Assembly: GCA_016303095.1 (NCBI GenBank)
Contig: JAEDMH010000009.1
Location: forward strand, 1 to 26,987
DNA length: 26,987 nt
Direction of reading: 5' to 3'
Origin: Lentisphaeria bacterium
Lineage (GTDB): Bacteria; Verrucomicrobiota; Lentisphaeria; Oligosphaerales; Oligosphaeraceae
Shown here piece after piece: positions 14,229 through 21,788 of the stretch (position 1 is its first letter; the number at the start of each line of letters is the position of its first letter). Both the position numbers and the translations under genes were made by a program. The notes beneath the pieces were generated by a model. The model saw only the letters and a program-made list of their open reading frames with translations, did not search any database and was not told the DNA's origin.

Positions 14229-16193
14229 ATGGATTTCCAGGACGAAGAAGAGAAGAAGGAGTGTTGTCCGGTGCAGCCGGAGGAGTCCTCTGTGGTGGAG
14301 GAGGGGGTTTCCCGTCTTTTTCCCGGGGAGAACGCCTCTTCGGGGGGAGAGGAAGAGGTTTCTGCCGGGGCGTCAGCGTCCTCTTCCGAGGAGCCCTCTG
14401 AGGATGTGGTGGAGGAGGGGAGTGCCTCTGGGAAGGAGGAGCGTCTGGCCAAATTTTTGGCTTCTGCCGGCATTGCCTCCCGTCGCAACTGCGAGGAGTT
14501 GATTTTAGAGGGGCGGGTCACGGTGAATGGGGAGGCGGTGCTTTCCCCTGCCTACAACGTGGATCCGGAGAAGGACAAGGTGCATTTTGAGGGGCGTCTG
14601 GTGGAGAGCCATCCCCAGGGCAAGGTGTATCTTCTCCTGAACAAGCCCGTGGGGTACACCTGCAGCGCAAAGGACGCCCATGCGGAACGTCTGGTCTTCG
14701 ACTTGATTCCTCAACGTTTTGGACGGCTCTTCACGGTGGGGCGGCTGGACCGGGATTCGGAGGGGCTCCTGATCCTGACCAACGATGGGGATTACGCGCA
14801 GAAGGTGATGCACCCCTCCCGCCAGATTCTCAAGCGGTATTACGTGGAGTGCGATGGGCAGTATGCCACCAGTCTCCGTCGCCGTATGTTGGAGGGCTTC
14901 TACGACAATGATGAGTTTCTCCGTGCCCTGGCCGTGGAGGACAAGGGAGTGCAGAGGGGGCATTGCTCCCTGGAAATCACCCTGGGAGAGGGACGGAAAC
15001 GGGAGGTGCGCCGCCTCTGCAAAGACGTGGGATTGGAGGTGACCTTGCTGCGCCGGGTGGCCATCGGCGGCCTGGAACTGGACGAGAATCTTGCGGCGGG
15101 TGCCTGGCGGATGATGAGCGGCGAAGAACAGGAAAAGGTCTTCGCCCGCATTCAACTGGCGGAACAGCCCATCTCCGCCGATCCCCGCCCCTATTGGCAA
15201 AAGGAGCGCAAATCCTTCGACCGGGAACACCGCCCCTATGCCGCTAGCCCCTATCCCGAATACCGCAAGGAAATTTCCTCCAGCGACCGCAAGCCCTTCG
15301 ACCGTGATCGCAAGCCCTTCGATCGTGATCGCAAGCCTTTTGACCGTGATCGCAAGCCCTTCGACCGGGAGCGTCGTCCCTGGTATTCCGAGGAGGGTGG
15401 CGAAGAAAGGGAGAGCCGCTTCGATCGCAAGCCTTTTGACCGTGATCGCAAGCCCTTCGATCGTGACCGCAAGCCCTTCGACCGTGATCGCAAGCCCTTC
15501 GACCGGGAGCGTCGTCCCTGGTATTCCGAGGAGGGTGGCGAAGAAAGGGAGAGCCGCTTCGATCGCAAGCCTTTTGACCGTGATCGCAAGCCCTTCGATC
15601 GTGACCGCAAGCCCTTCGACCGTGATCGCAAGCCTTTTGATCGTGATCGCAAGCCTTTCGACCGGGAACGTCGTCCCTGGTATTCCGAGGAGGGTGTCGA
15701 AGAAGGGGAGAGCCGTTTCGATCGCAAGCCTTTCGACCGTGATCGCAAACCTTCTGACCGTGATCGCAAGCCCTTCGACCGTGATCGCAAGCCCTTCGAC
15801 CGTGATCGCAAGCCTTTCGACCGGGAGCGTCGTCCCTGGTATTCCGAGGAGGGTGTCGAAGAAAGGGAGAGCCGTTTCGATCGCAAGCCTTTCGACCGGG
15901 ACCGCAAGCCTTTCGATCGTGACCGCAAGCCTTTCGACCGGGAACGTCGTCCCTGGTATTCCGAGGAGGGTGGCGAAGAAAGGGAGAGCCGTTTCGATCG
16001 CAAGCCTTTCGATCGTGATCGCAAGCCTTTCGATCGTGATCGCAAGCCCTTCGACCGTGACCGCAAGCCCTTTGGCAGCCGTGGAAAGAGCGCGGGGAGT
16101 TCTTGGTCGAACCGGGAGGAGCGGGGATTCCGGAAAGAGCGAGGGGAGGGGAGAGACTTCCGTTCTGGGCGTCCGCCCCGTTCCTGGAGATAA
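14229..16193 (+). CDS. RluB/RsuA-family 23S/16S rRNA pseudouridine synthase with repetitive tail
   Basis: Isomerises uridine to pseudouridine in rRNA. The 654-residue protein has an acidic Ser/Glu-rich start (1-70), an S4 RNA-binding domain (about 73-133, RLAKFLASAGIASRRNCEELI) and an RluB/E/F catalytic domain (about 135-310). Asp174 in GRLDRDSEGLLILTND is the catalytic aspartate, and KREVRRLCKDVGLEV is also typical. From residue 354 to about 615 runs a highly charged tail of about 25 heptads of RKPFDRD type, interrupted five times by a RERRPWYSEEG module. The tail ends in an Arg/Gly/Ser-rich segment. Relatives often carry basic low-complexity tails, thought to bind RNA, but this length and order are striking. 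The ATG at 14229 has AAGGA 11 bases upstream. An ATG at 14127 would add 34 residues next to the repeat DNA and has no good ribosome site. The exact RluB, RluE or RluF identity is inferred. Confidence 0.88.
   Translation: MDFQDEEEKKECCPVQPEESSVVEEGVSRLFPGENASSGGEEEVSAGASASSSEEPSEDVVEEGSASGKEERLAKFLASAGIASRRNCEELILEGRVTVNGEAVLSPAYNVDPEKDKVHFEGRLVESHPQGKVYLLLNKPVGYTCSAKDAHAERLVFDLIPQRFGRLFTVGRLDRDSEGLLILTNDGDYAQKVMHPSRQILKRYYVECDGQYATSLRRRMLEGFYDNDEFLRALAVEDKGVQRGHCSLEITLGEGRKREVRRLCKDVGLEVTLLRRVAIGGLELDENLAAGAWRMMSGEEQEKVFARIQLAEQPISADPRPYWQKERKSFDREHRPYAASPYPEYRKEISSSDRKPFDRDRKPFDRDRKPFDRDRKPFDRERRPWYSEEGGEERESRFDRKPFDRDRKPFDRDRKPFDRDRKPFDRERRPWYSEEGGEERESRFDRKPFDRDRKPFDRDRKPFDRDRKPFDRDRKPFDRERRPWYSEEGVEEGESRFDRKPFDRDRKPSDRDRKPFDRDRKPFDRDRKPFDRERRPWYSEEGVEERESRFDRKPFDRDRKPFDRDRKPFDRERRPWYSEEGGEERESRFDRKPFDRDRKPFDRDRKPFDRDRKPFGSRGKSAGSSWSNREERGFRKERGEGRDFRSGRPPRSWR
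15288..16073 (+). repeat. Nested coding repeat: 21-bp units within larger blocks
   Basis: DNA coding for RKPFDRD is repeated about 25 times as 21-bp units. Blocks of three to five units are separated by five copies of a unit coding RERRPWYSEEG plus an acidic stretch and SRFD. Neighbouring blocks are nearly identical at the base level, with scattered synonymous changes (TTT/TTC, GAT/GAC), so the array has probably grown by recent slippage or unequal recombination. All six frames are almost stop-free here as a by-product. Confidence 0.92.
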
Positions 16194-16281
16194 TGGTGTC
16201 TACGGCCCTTCCCGTGGGGGGGACGGGCGGGGCCAGGAGAGGCCATAGGATTTCCGCCAAAAGGAGGGATAGTCGCATCCC

Positions 16282-18762
16282 ATGTCTGAGTGGAAGCGTC
16301 GGGAACATGTAGGGGAGGGAAGCGAGGAGCACTCCCGGCGCGTGCTGGGCTATGACCGTCTTCTGGAGGAGATTGGCGAGTATGCCCAGAGTGGCGGGGG
16401 GCGTCGCCGTGTCTTGGCCTTGCGTCCCCGCTATGCTTTGGGAGAGATCCAGGAGAGGAGGGGGCTTTACGAGGATTTTATGAAATTGGGGGAGATGGCC
16501 TTGGGAGTGCCCTCCCTTGGGGGGGAGGAGCTGACGTCGATTTTGTTGCGTGTTCAACCCTCCGATGCCGTCTTGGATGGTCTGGAGCTGCGCCTCTGTC
16601 TCTCCCAGCTGCAGACCGCATGGGAATGGGAGCGTTTTCTTCAGGGGGCTCCCGTTCAGGGACTTGCTTCCTTGCAGGCCCAAACCCGAGAGCTGAATCC
16701 CTGCCCTCCGTTGCGGGAGGCCTTGCTCCGGTCCCTGGATCAGGATGGAAGCCTGCTGGATCGCGCCAGCGAACGCCTATGGGAACTGCGGCGAAGCCGG
16801 GCCGTGACGGAGCGCCGCCTCCAGCGCACCCTGGAAGAACTGATCCACGACACCTCCCTGGACAGCGTGTTGCGGGAGCGCTTTGTCACCCAGCGGAATG
16901 GACGCTATGTGGTGCCGGTGCGACGGGACGCCCCTTCCCGCATGCCGGGCCTGGTGCATGATGTCTCCTCCTCTGGCCAGACCCTCTTTGTGGAACCCTC
17001 TTGCACGGTGAGTCTGGGAAACGAACTCTCCACCCTTTTGGCCGAGGAGCGGGAAGAGTGTCGCCGGATTCTGTCGGAACTCTCCCGGGGAGTGCGGGAG
17101 AATCTTTCCGCCTTCCAGGGGAACGGGGAGATTCTGGAGGAGCTGGATGCGGCCTCCGCTGTGGCCCGGTGGGCAGGGGAATATTCCTGCCTTCTCCCGG
17201 CCTTCGGGGGATATCTGCGTCTGGAATATGCCCGCCATCCCCTGTTGGAATCCCAATTTCGGAGGGAGGGGGCAGGGCGCAAAGTGGTGCCCCTGAATCT
17301 CCAGCTGCCCAAAGGAACCACCACCCTGGCCATCACCGGATCCAACACCGGCGGAAAGACCGTCACGCTGAAGACCATCGGATTGCTATCCCTGGCCGCC
17401 CAAAGCGGATTGCCCGTGCCCGCAGGAGAAAACTCCCTCTTCCCCGTCTCCCGGCGCATCCTCGCGGATATCGGAGACGAACAGTCCCTGGCCGAAAATC
17501 TCTCCACCTTCTCTGGACATTTGGCGCAAATCGGACGGATCCTCCAGGAAAGCGCAGAGCCCGGGGAAAGCCTGGTGCTGCTGGACGAATTGGGAAGCGG
17601 CACGGATCCTGCGGAAGGAGCCGCCATCGCCTGCGCCATCCTCCGGGAATTGTCCGGCCGCAGGGGCTTGACGGTGGTGACCACCCACCTGGGGGACGTG
17701 AAGAATTTTGTCCATGCCACGCCGGGGATGATCAACGGGGCGGTGCGCTTTGACCTGGGGAGCCTTCAGCCGGAGTACGTGCTGGAATTGGGGCATCCTG
17801 GGGCAAGCCATGCCCTGGCCATCGCCCGCCGTCTGGGGATTCCCTCCCACGTCCTCAAGTCCGCCCAGGGGTTTCTCAGCGGGGAGGAGCGACATTGGGA
17901 GGAGGTGCTTTCCCGTCTGGAGGAAGAGCGGCGCATGGCCTCCCAGGAGCGTGGGCTGGCCCAGGCGGCAAGACAGGAGGCGGAAGCTGCCCGCCAGGAA
18001 AATCTCCGTTTGCAGACCGAATTGCGCAATGCCCGAAAGCAACGCCTCCATGAGGCCATGGAAGAGGCCCACTCTCTGTTGGATCAAGCCCGGCGGCAGG
18101 TGGAGAATCTCCTTCGGGAATTGCGGGAGAGCGGTGGGCAAAAAGGAAAGGATGCCTCCGTCCAGGCGGCCTCCAAGGCCAGGGAATGGATTGCCCGACG
18201 CCAGGAGGAACTGGAAAAAGGCTTGCGCCAGACCGCCCAGATCCCGGCCAGCCCACGCCTCCCCCGAAAGGAGTGGACGGTGGGACGGCGCATTTGGGTG
18301 GAGCGGCTGGGCGCCCACGGAAAAATCCTGCGGGTGGACGAAAAGCGGGGGATGCTGGAGGTGGAGGTGAATGGACTTCCCTTCCAGATGAAGTGCCCGG
18401 AGGTCTTTCCCGAGCAGTCCCCGGAACCCCCGCGCCCGGAGGCCAGCCGGGTGGTGGTGCGCGCTCCCCTCTTCCAAGGACAGACTTCCCATGAACTCCT
18501 CCTGGTGGGGATGCGGGTGGACGATGCGCTGATGCGCATGGAACGCTATCTTAACCAGTGCCTTCTGGCCCATCTCCAGGAGGTGCGCATTGTCCATGGC
18601 TTCGGCACGGGACGCCTCCGGGACGCGGTGCACCAGTTCCTGCGGAAACAATCCTATGTCCTTGGGTTTCAGCTGGGAACCAATCCCATGGAGGGCGGGG
18701 GCGGCGTGACCTTCGTGCGCCTGGCCCCTCCTGAGGGAACTCCCGCCTCCCCCCATCGGTGA
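16282..18762 (+). CDS. mutS2: Endonuclease MutS2 with C-terminal Smr domain
   Basis: MutS2 of 826 residues. In other bacteria MutS2 limits homologous recombination or acts on collided ribosomes, through an ATPase clamp and an Smr nuclease. MutS core helices occupy about residues 1-340, with YVVPVRRDAPSRMPGLVHDV and SSSGQTLFVEP as in the family. Walker A is about 353-361 (GSNTGGKT), followed by LADIGDEQSLAENLSTFSGH, Walker B in LVLLDELGSGTDP (about 431-443) and VVTTHLGDVK. A long coiled coil (about 535-650) leads to a KOW-like segment and the Smr domain (about 740-820) with VRIVHGFGTGRLRDAV. The Smr entry motif reads LLLVGMRVDDA rather than the common LDLRG/LDLHG type. AAGGAGG lies 14 bases before the ATG. 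The gene follows the pseudouridine synthase by 88 bases and may share its transcript. Confidence 0.94.
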   Translation: MSEWKRREHVGEGSEEHSRRVLGYDRLLEEIGEYAQSGGGRRRVLALRPRYALGEIQERRGLYEDFMKLGEMALGVPSLGGEELTSILLRVQPSDAVLDGLELRLCLSQLQTAWEWERFLQGAPVQGLASLQAQTRELNPCPPLREALLRSLDQDGSLLDRASERLWELRRSRAVTERRLQRTLEELIHDTSLDSVLRERFVTQRNGRYVVPVRRDAPSRMPGLVHDVSSSGQTLFVEPSCTVSLGNELSTLLAEEREECRRILSELSRGVRENLSAFQGNGEILEELDAASAVARWAGEYSCLLPAFGGYLRLEYARHPLLESQFRREGAGRKVVPLNLQLPKGTTTLAITGSNTGGKTVTLKTIGLLSLAAQSGLPVPAGENSLFPVSRRILADIGDEQSLAENLSTFSGHLAQIGRILQESAEPGESLVLLDELGSGTDPAEGAAIACAILRELSGRRGLTVVTTHLGDVKNFVHATPGMINGAVRFDLGSLQPEYVLELGHPGASHALAIARRLGIPSHVLKSAQGFLSGEERHWEEVLSRLEEERRMASQERGLAQAARQEAEAARQENLRLQTELRNARKQRLHEAMEEAHSLLDQARRQVENLLRELRESGGQKGKDASVQAASKAREWIARRQEELEKGLRQTAQIPASPRLPRKEWTVGRRIWVERLGAHGKILRVDEKRGMLEVEVNGLPFQMKCPEVFPEQSPEPPRPEASRVVVRAPLFQGQTSHELLLVGMRVDDALMRMERYLNQCLLAHLQEVRIVHGFGTGRLRDAVHQFLRKQSYVLGFQLGTNPMEGGGGVTFVRLAPPEGTPASPHR

Positions 18763-18830
18763 CCCGAGGACGACGGGCGGACGGCCAGTCGACTTTTCTC
18801 CACGTCTTTCACAAAGGGAGCAAGCAAGTC

Positions 18831-19652
18831 ATGAATGAACAGGGTGTGAATGAAGAATTGGCGAAGACGCGCACCAATGTGGAGCGGAAACTGAACTCCA
18901 CGATGCCCGGCTTGGCGGCCTTCCTGGAAAAATTGGAGGTGCGCAGTCAGGACAGCGACTTCGAGACCCTTCGTGCCATGGTGAAGGAGGCCCTGAAGGA
19001 CGGAGCCCAGGGCGCCCTGGAGCTGCCTCCTCCCCCTCGGTGGCAGGATCATCTCATCGAGGAGAAAATCGACCACAATGCCTCCGTGCTGGATGTGGGG
19101 TGCGGCGAGGGCGATCTTCTGGTGCGTCTCTCCGAGGCCCGGCAGGCCAGAGTGCAGGGCATCGAATTGGATCAGGAAATGGCCATGCGATGCATTGAGC
19201 GGGGAATCCCCACCTATCATGGCGACTTGGAGGCCAGCCTCCAGAACTTCCAGGACGAAAGCTTCGATTTCGTGATTCTGGAGGAGACCCTTCAGACCTT
19301 GCAACATCCCATCGAGGTCCTTCGGGAACTGTTGCGCATTGGCAAGAAAGTGGTGGTCTCCATTCCCAATTTCGCCCACTGGCGGGTGCGTCTGGCCTTC
19401 AGTCTGGGAGGACGCATGCCCCGCACCGCCTCCCTCCCCCATACTTGGTTCAACACCCCCAATATTCACCTCTGCACCCTGAATGACTTCATGGACTGGG
19501 TGGAGATGGATCAGGTGCATATTCTGGAAAGCTGGAGTCTGGTCTCCGGACGGGTGGTGCCCTATCAGAGCGAACACAACCTGACGGCGGAACAGGCCCT
19601 CTTCCTCTTGAGCCGAAAGGGGGACGCCCCCGGAAACGCCCGGGCAAAATGA
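18831..19652 (+). CDS. MetW-family class I SAM-dependent methyltransferase-like protein
   Basis: A 273-residue cytoplasmic protein. It has a helical N-terminal region (about 1-80), then a Rossmann methyltransferase core starting with VLDVGCGEGD (residues 86-95, SAM motif I), an acidic QGIELD segment and FDFVILEETLQTLQHP. It continues with VVVSIPNFAHWRVRL and LPHTWFNTPNIHLCTLNDF, both hallmarks of MetW. MetW normally works with the homoserine acyltransferase MetX in methionine synthesis and is usually its neighbour, but no metX is here. It follows mutS2 by 68 bases with AAGGGAG about ten bases before the ATG. The N-terminal extension of about 80 residues is not part of typical MetW (about 200 residues) and I do not recognise it. 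A longer opening to 18759 overlaps the mutS2 stop and lacks support. Confidence 0.8.
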   Translation: MNEQGVNEELAKTRTNVERKLNSTMPGLAAFLEKLEVRSQDSDFETLRAMVKEALKDGAQGALELPPPPRWQDHLIEEKIDHNASVLDVGCGEGDLLVRLSEARQARVQGIELDQEMAMRCIERGIPTYHGDLEASLQNFQDESFDFVILEETLQTLQHPIEVLRELLRIGKKVVVSIPNFAHWRVRLAFSLGGRMPRTASLPHTWFNTPNIHLCTLNDFMDWVEMDQVHILESWSLVSGRVVPYQSEHNLTAEQALFLLSRKGDAPGNARAK

Positions 19653-19702
19653 CCCCCGGAAAAAGGGGGGATGGATGGGCGGTGCCGCAGAACGGCATGC
19701 GC

Positions 19703-19743
19703 AAAAAAAGGGGCGGACCAGGATTGACCTGATCCGTCCCTTT
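19703..19743 (-). terminator. Intrinsic terminator for the hydrogenase gene
   Basis: Read on the minus strand, a GGGACGGATCAGG arm pairs with CCTGGTCCGCCCC (G-T pairs allowed) around a five-base loop and is followed by seven Ts. It lies 24 bases after the hydrogenase stop codon. On the plus strand only a short T-run follows, so it may also weakly end the metW transcript that converges here. Confidence 0.85.
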
Positions 19744-19766
19744 GCGCGTATTAGGGGGGGGAGGGA

Positions 19767-21320
19767 TTAGCCTAGGGTATTGGCCCGGGAAACGTAGGAG
19801 GTGTGCAGCAGCTCTTCCGCCAGATGGGATAGGGGTTTGCCGTAGAACTCCCGGTAGAGTTCCTGGATTTCCGGGTTGTTGTGGCTCTCCCGGAGGGACA
19901 TGGCCGCATCCCGCTGATAGATGGCTGCCGTGCGCTGGGCCACCACCTGCTCCCGTAGATCGTTGTCGCACTTGGGCTGTCCGCCGCCGCCAATGCATCC
20001 GCCCAGGCAGGTCATGACCTCCACGAAATCATACTTCGCTTGCAAGGCAGGGAAGTCCTCCAGGAGCTTGCGGGCGTTGGCGGTGGTGTGCGCCACGCAG
20101 GCCCGGATGGTCTTGCCGGCGATGGTCACCGTGGCCTCCTTGACTCCCTCCATGCCCCGCACCGCCTCCAAGGCGAAGAAGTCCTTGGGGGCCTCCTGGC
20201 CGGTAAGGAGCCAGTGGGCCGTGCGCAGAGCCGCCTCCATGACGCCGCCCGTGTTGGCGAAGATGACGCCCGCGCCGGAACCCCGCAGGCTGTCGTAGGG
20301 CGTCTCGGGAAGGGAGGAGAAGTCGATGCCTTCCTGCTGGAGCCACTTCCCCAGCTCCCGCACCGTGAGAATGGCGTCGAAGTCCCGCATCTCCGGCTGG
20401 CCAATCTGCTTGCCTGCGGCATGGAATTCCGGGCGCTGGATCTCGAATTTCTTGGCGGTGCAGGGGGTGACGCCCACGTTGAAGATTTGCTCCGGCTGGA
20501 AACCCAGGCGTTTGGCGTAGAAGAGCTTCAAGGTGGGGCCGCTCATGAGCAGGGGGCTCCGGGAGGTGGAGAGATGGGGGATGCGTTCCGGGAAGAAGAT
20601 CTCCACGAACTTCACCCAGGCGGGGCAGCAGCTGGTGAACATGGGGAGGCTGCTGCCAGGGGTGGAGAGGCGGAGGGCCAATTCGGAGGCCTCCTCCATG
20701 ATGGTCAGATCCGCGGCAAAGTTGGTGTCAAAGACATGGGAGAAACCCAGGCGCTTCAGGGCGGAGACCAGCTTCCCCTCGCTGAAGGTCCCCGGGGGCA
20801 GGCCGCAGGCCTCGCTGATGCCCACCCGGGTAGAGGGGGAAGTCTGGACGAAAACCACCTTCCGGGGATCCGCCAAGGCTTCCTTCACCGGGGCGAGGGA
20901 GTCCCGTTCCCGCAGAGAATTGACCGGGCAGTAGTTGATGCACTGTCCGCATTCAATGCAGATGCCCACGTTGTTCGTCTTCTCCAAAGAGAAGTGGCCG
21001 GCCACGCTCTGGCGCTCCCGGCAAACCTTGACGCATTGGCCGCATTGGATGCAGAGGGATTCCTCCCGGACGATGGAGGGATCCTCCGGCTCGATGGGAA
21101 CCCGCACATCGGCGGGAAGATGCTTGGCGGCGGGAGAGGACGGGGCAGGGGGAGCCGACGGCTTCCCTCCCTGGAACTTCTCCTTGCCAAAGTGGCAGAT
21201 GGGACACTCCCATCCCTGGGGAAGATCGGAGAAGCGGGTGCCGGGAGCAATGCCCTGTGCCGGGATTCCTTTCTCTTCATCGTAGACGTAGCCGCAGATG
21301 GAGCAGACGTATTGAGCCAT
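19767..21320 (-). CDS. Rubredoxin-[FeFe] hydrogenase fusion
   Basis: Predicted cytoplasmic hydrogenase of 517 residues (H2 evolution or uptake). A rubredoxin domain comes first (residues 2-50) with Cys6, Cys9, Cys39 and Cys42. After a Pro/Ser/Ala linker (50-75), two [4Fe-4S] ferredoxin motifs follow at Cys90-93-96-100 and Cys121-124-127-131. The H-cluster domain has loop 1 TSCCPAW (residues 229-235), loop 2 PCTAKKFE (Cys287) preceded by Thr285 where group A enzymes have Met, and loop 3 with Cys438 and Cys442 (EVMTCLGGCIGGGGQP). These give the cysteine set for the H-cluster. The Met-to-Thr change resembles group B enzymes as I recall them and may shift catalytic bias (inference). The start with Met at 21320 has AAGGAGG about 14 bases upstream and opens directly into rubredoxin. 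No hydE/F/G maturase is in the window. The C-terminus carries a small-subunit-like segment (YREFYGKPLSHLAEELLHTSY). Confidence 0.95.
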   Translation of the reverse strand: MAQYVCSICGYVYDEEKGIPAQGIAPGTRFSDLPQGWECPICHFGKEKFQGGKPSAPPAPSSPAAKHLPADVRVPIEPEDPSIVREESLCIQCGQCVKVCRERQSVAGHFSLEKTNNVGICIECGQCINYCPVNSLRERDSLAPVKEALADPRKVVFVQTSPSTRVGISEACGLPPGTFSEGKLVSALKRLGFSHVFDTNFAADLTIMEEASELALRLSTPGSSLPMFTSCCPAWVKFVEIFFPERIPHLSTSRSPLLMSGPTLKLFYAKRLGFQPEQIFNVGVTPCTAKKFEIQRPEFHAAGKQIGQPEMRDFDAILTVRELGKWLQQEGIDFSSLPETPYDSLRGSGAGVIFANTGGVMEAALRTAHWLLTGQEAPKDFFALEAVRGMEGVKEATVTIAGKTIRACVAHTTANARKLLEDFPALQAKYDFVEVMTCLGGCIGGGGQPKCDNDLREQVVAQRTAAIYQRDAAMSLRESHNNPEIQELYREFYGKPLSHLAEELLHTSYVSRANTLG

Positions 21321-21359
21321 AGGGGAGAAAAGCCCCTCCTTGGGGCTGAAAAATGAAGG

Positions 21360-21405
21360 GAAACCTGGTGCCCCGGCCAGGGCACAGGGAAGCCCATCAG
21401 GTTTC
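21360..21405 (-). promoter_or_regulatory. Leader hairpin, possible attenuator, upstream of the hydrogenase gene
   Basis: Two nested stems: outer 21360-21367 with 21398-21405 (GAAACCTG/CAGGTTTC) and inner 21368-21373 with 21380-21385 (GTGCCC/GGGCAC). On the minus strand the outer stem is followed within about six bases by a run of five Ts, about 40 bases before the start codon. This layout resembles an attenuator or a structured leader. The function is inferred only. Confidence 0.4.
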
Positions 21406-21591
21406 CTCGCCTTCTGACCGCCTCCCTCCCCCACCCCAACCCGGAAACAGCCCCGGGAAGAAGCGCCACGCGGGGGAAAAGGAAGAGAAGAGGCCAGACG
21501 AAGACAAAACAGGAGAATGGCTTTGGCCGGAGGGATGACGACACCCCCTGGACGCCACCGTCAAGAGGGATGACAAAATTAAGATAGCACG

Positions 21592-21619
21592 AATTTAGAA
21601 CTTTCTCCACCGCCGTCAA
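21592..21619 (-). promoter_or_regulatory. Sigma-70-like promoter for the hydrogenase gene
   Basis: On the minus strand TTGACG (21614-21619) and TAAATT (21592-21597) are spaced by 16 bases, in an AT-rich patch about 270 bases before the hydrogenase start. A second CTTGACGG with GTGG following lies 55 bases downstream (21559-21564). The repeated CTTGACGGNGG word could be a second -35 or an operator. Confidence 0.5.
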
Positions 21620-21788
21620 GGGTTCCCTCCCTCTTGCGGGGAAGAGAAGGGGCCAGGGCGGGGGGAGAAAACCTTTTCTCCCGGAATGGCAAAGCGTCGG
21701 GGGAGGCTATGCGGGTCTGGGGCTTCCATGCCGTCCTATGCGTTGGGCAGGGGAGACAGGCCGGAGTGGCAGGGTTATAGTTATTCCC

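Larger units (their letters stand above)
21321..21788. other. Intergenic region with hydrogenase leader elements
   Basis: About 470 bases between the divergent hydrogenase and HEAT genes, with no gene. The left part (21321-21590) would be a long hydrogenase leader, the middle holds a promoter-like site, and the right part (21620-21788) should hold the HEAT-gene promoter, where I see no clear -35/-10 pair. Confidence 0.6.

Noticed and set aside
15238..16683. Long open frames on both strands over the RKPFDRD repeat DNA
   Set aside because: The 21-bp unit lacks stops in every frame, so repeats open all frames. Only the plus frame continuing the RluB catalytic domain has family support.
21321..21434. 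N-terminal extension of the hydrogenase reading frame
   Set aside because: The extra 38 residues are low-complexity and overlap the leader hairpin. The Met at 21320 has a good ribosome site and begins rubredoxin directly.
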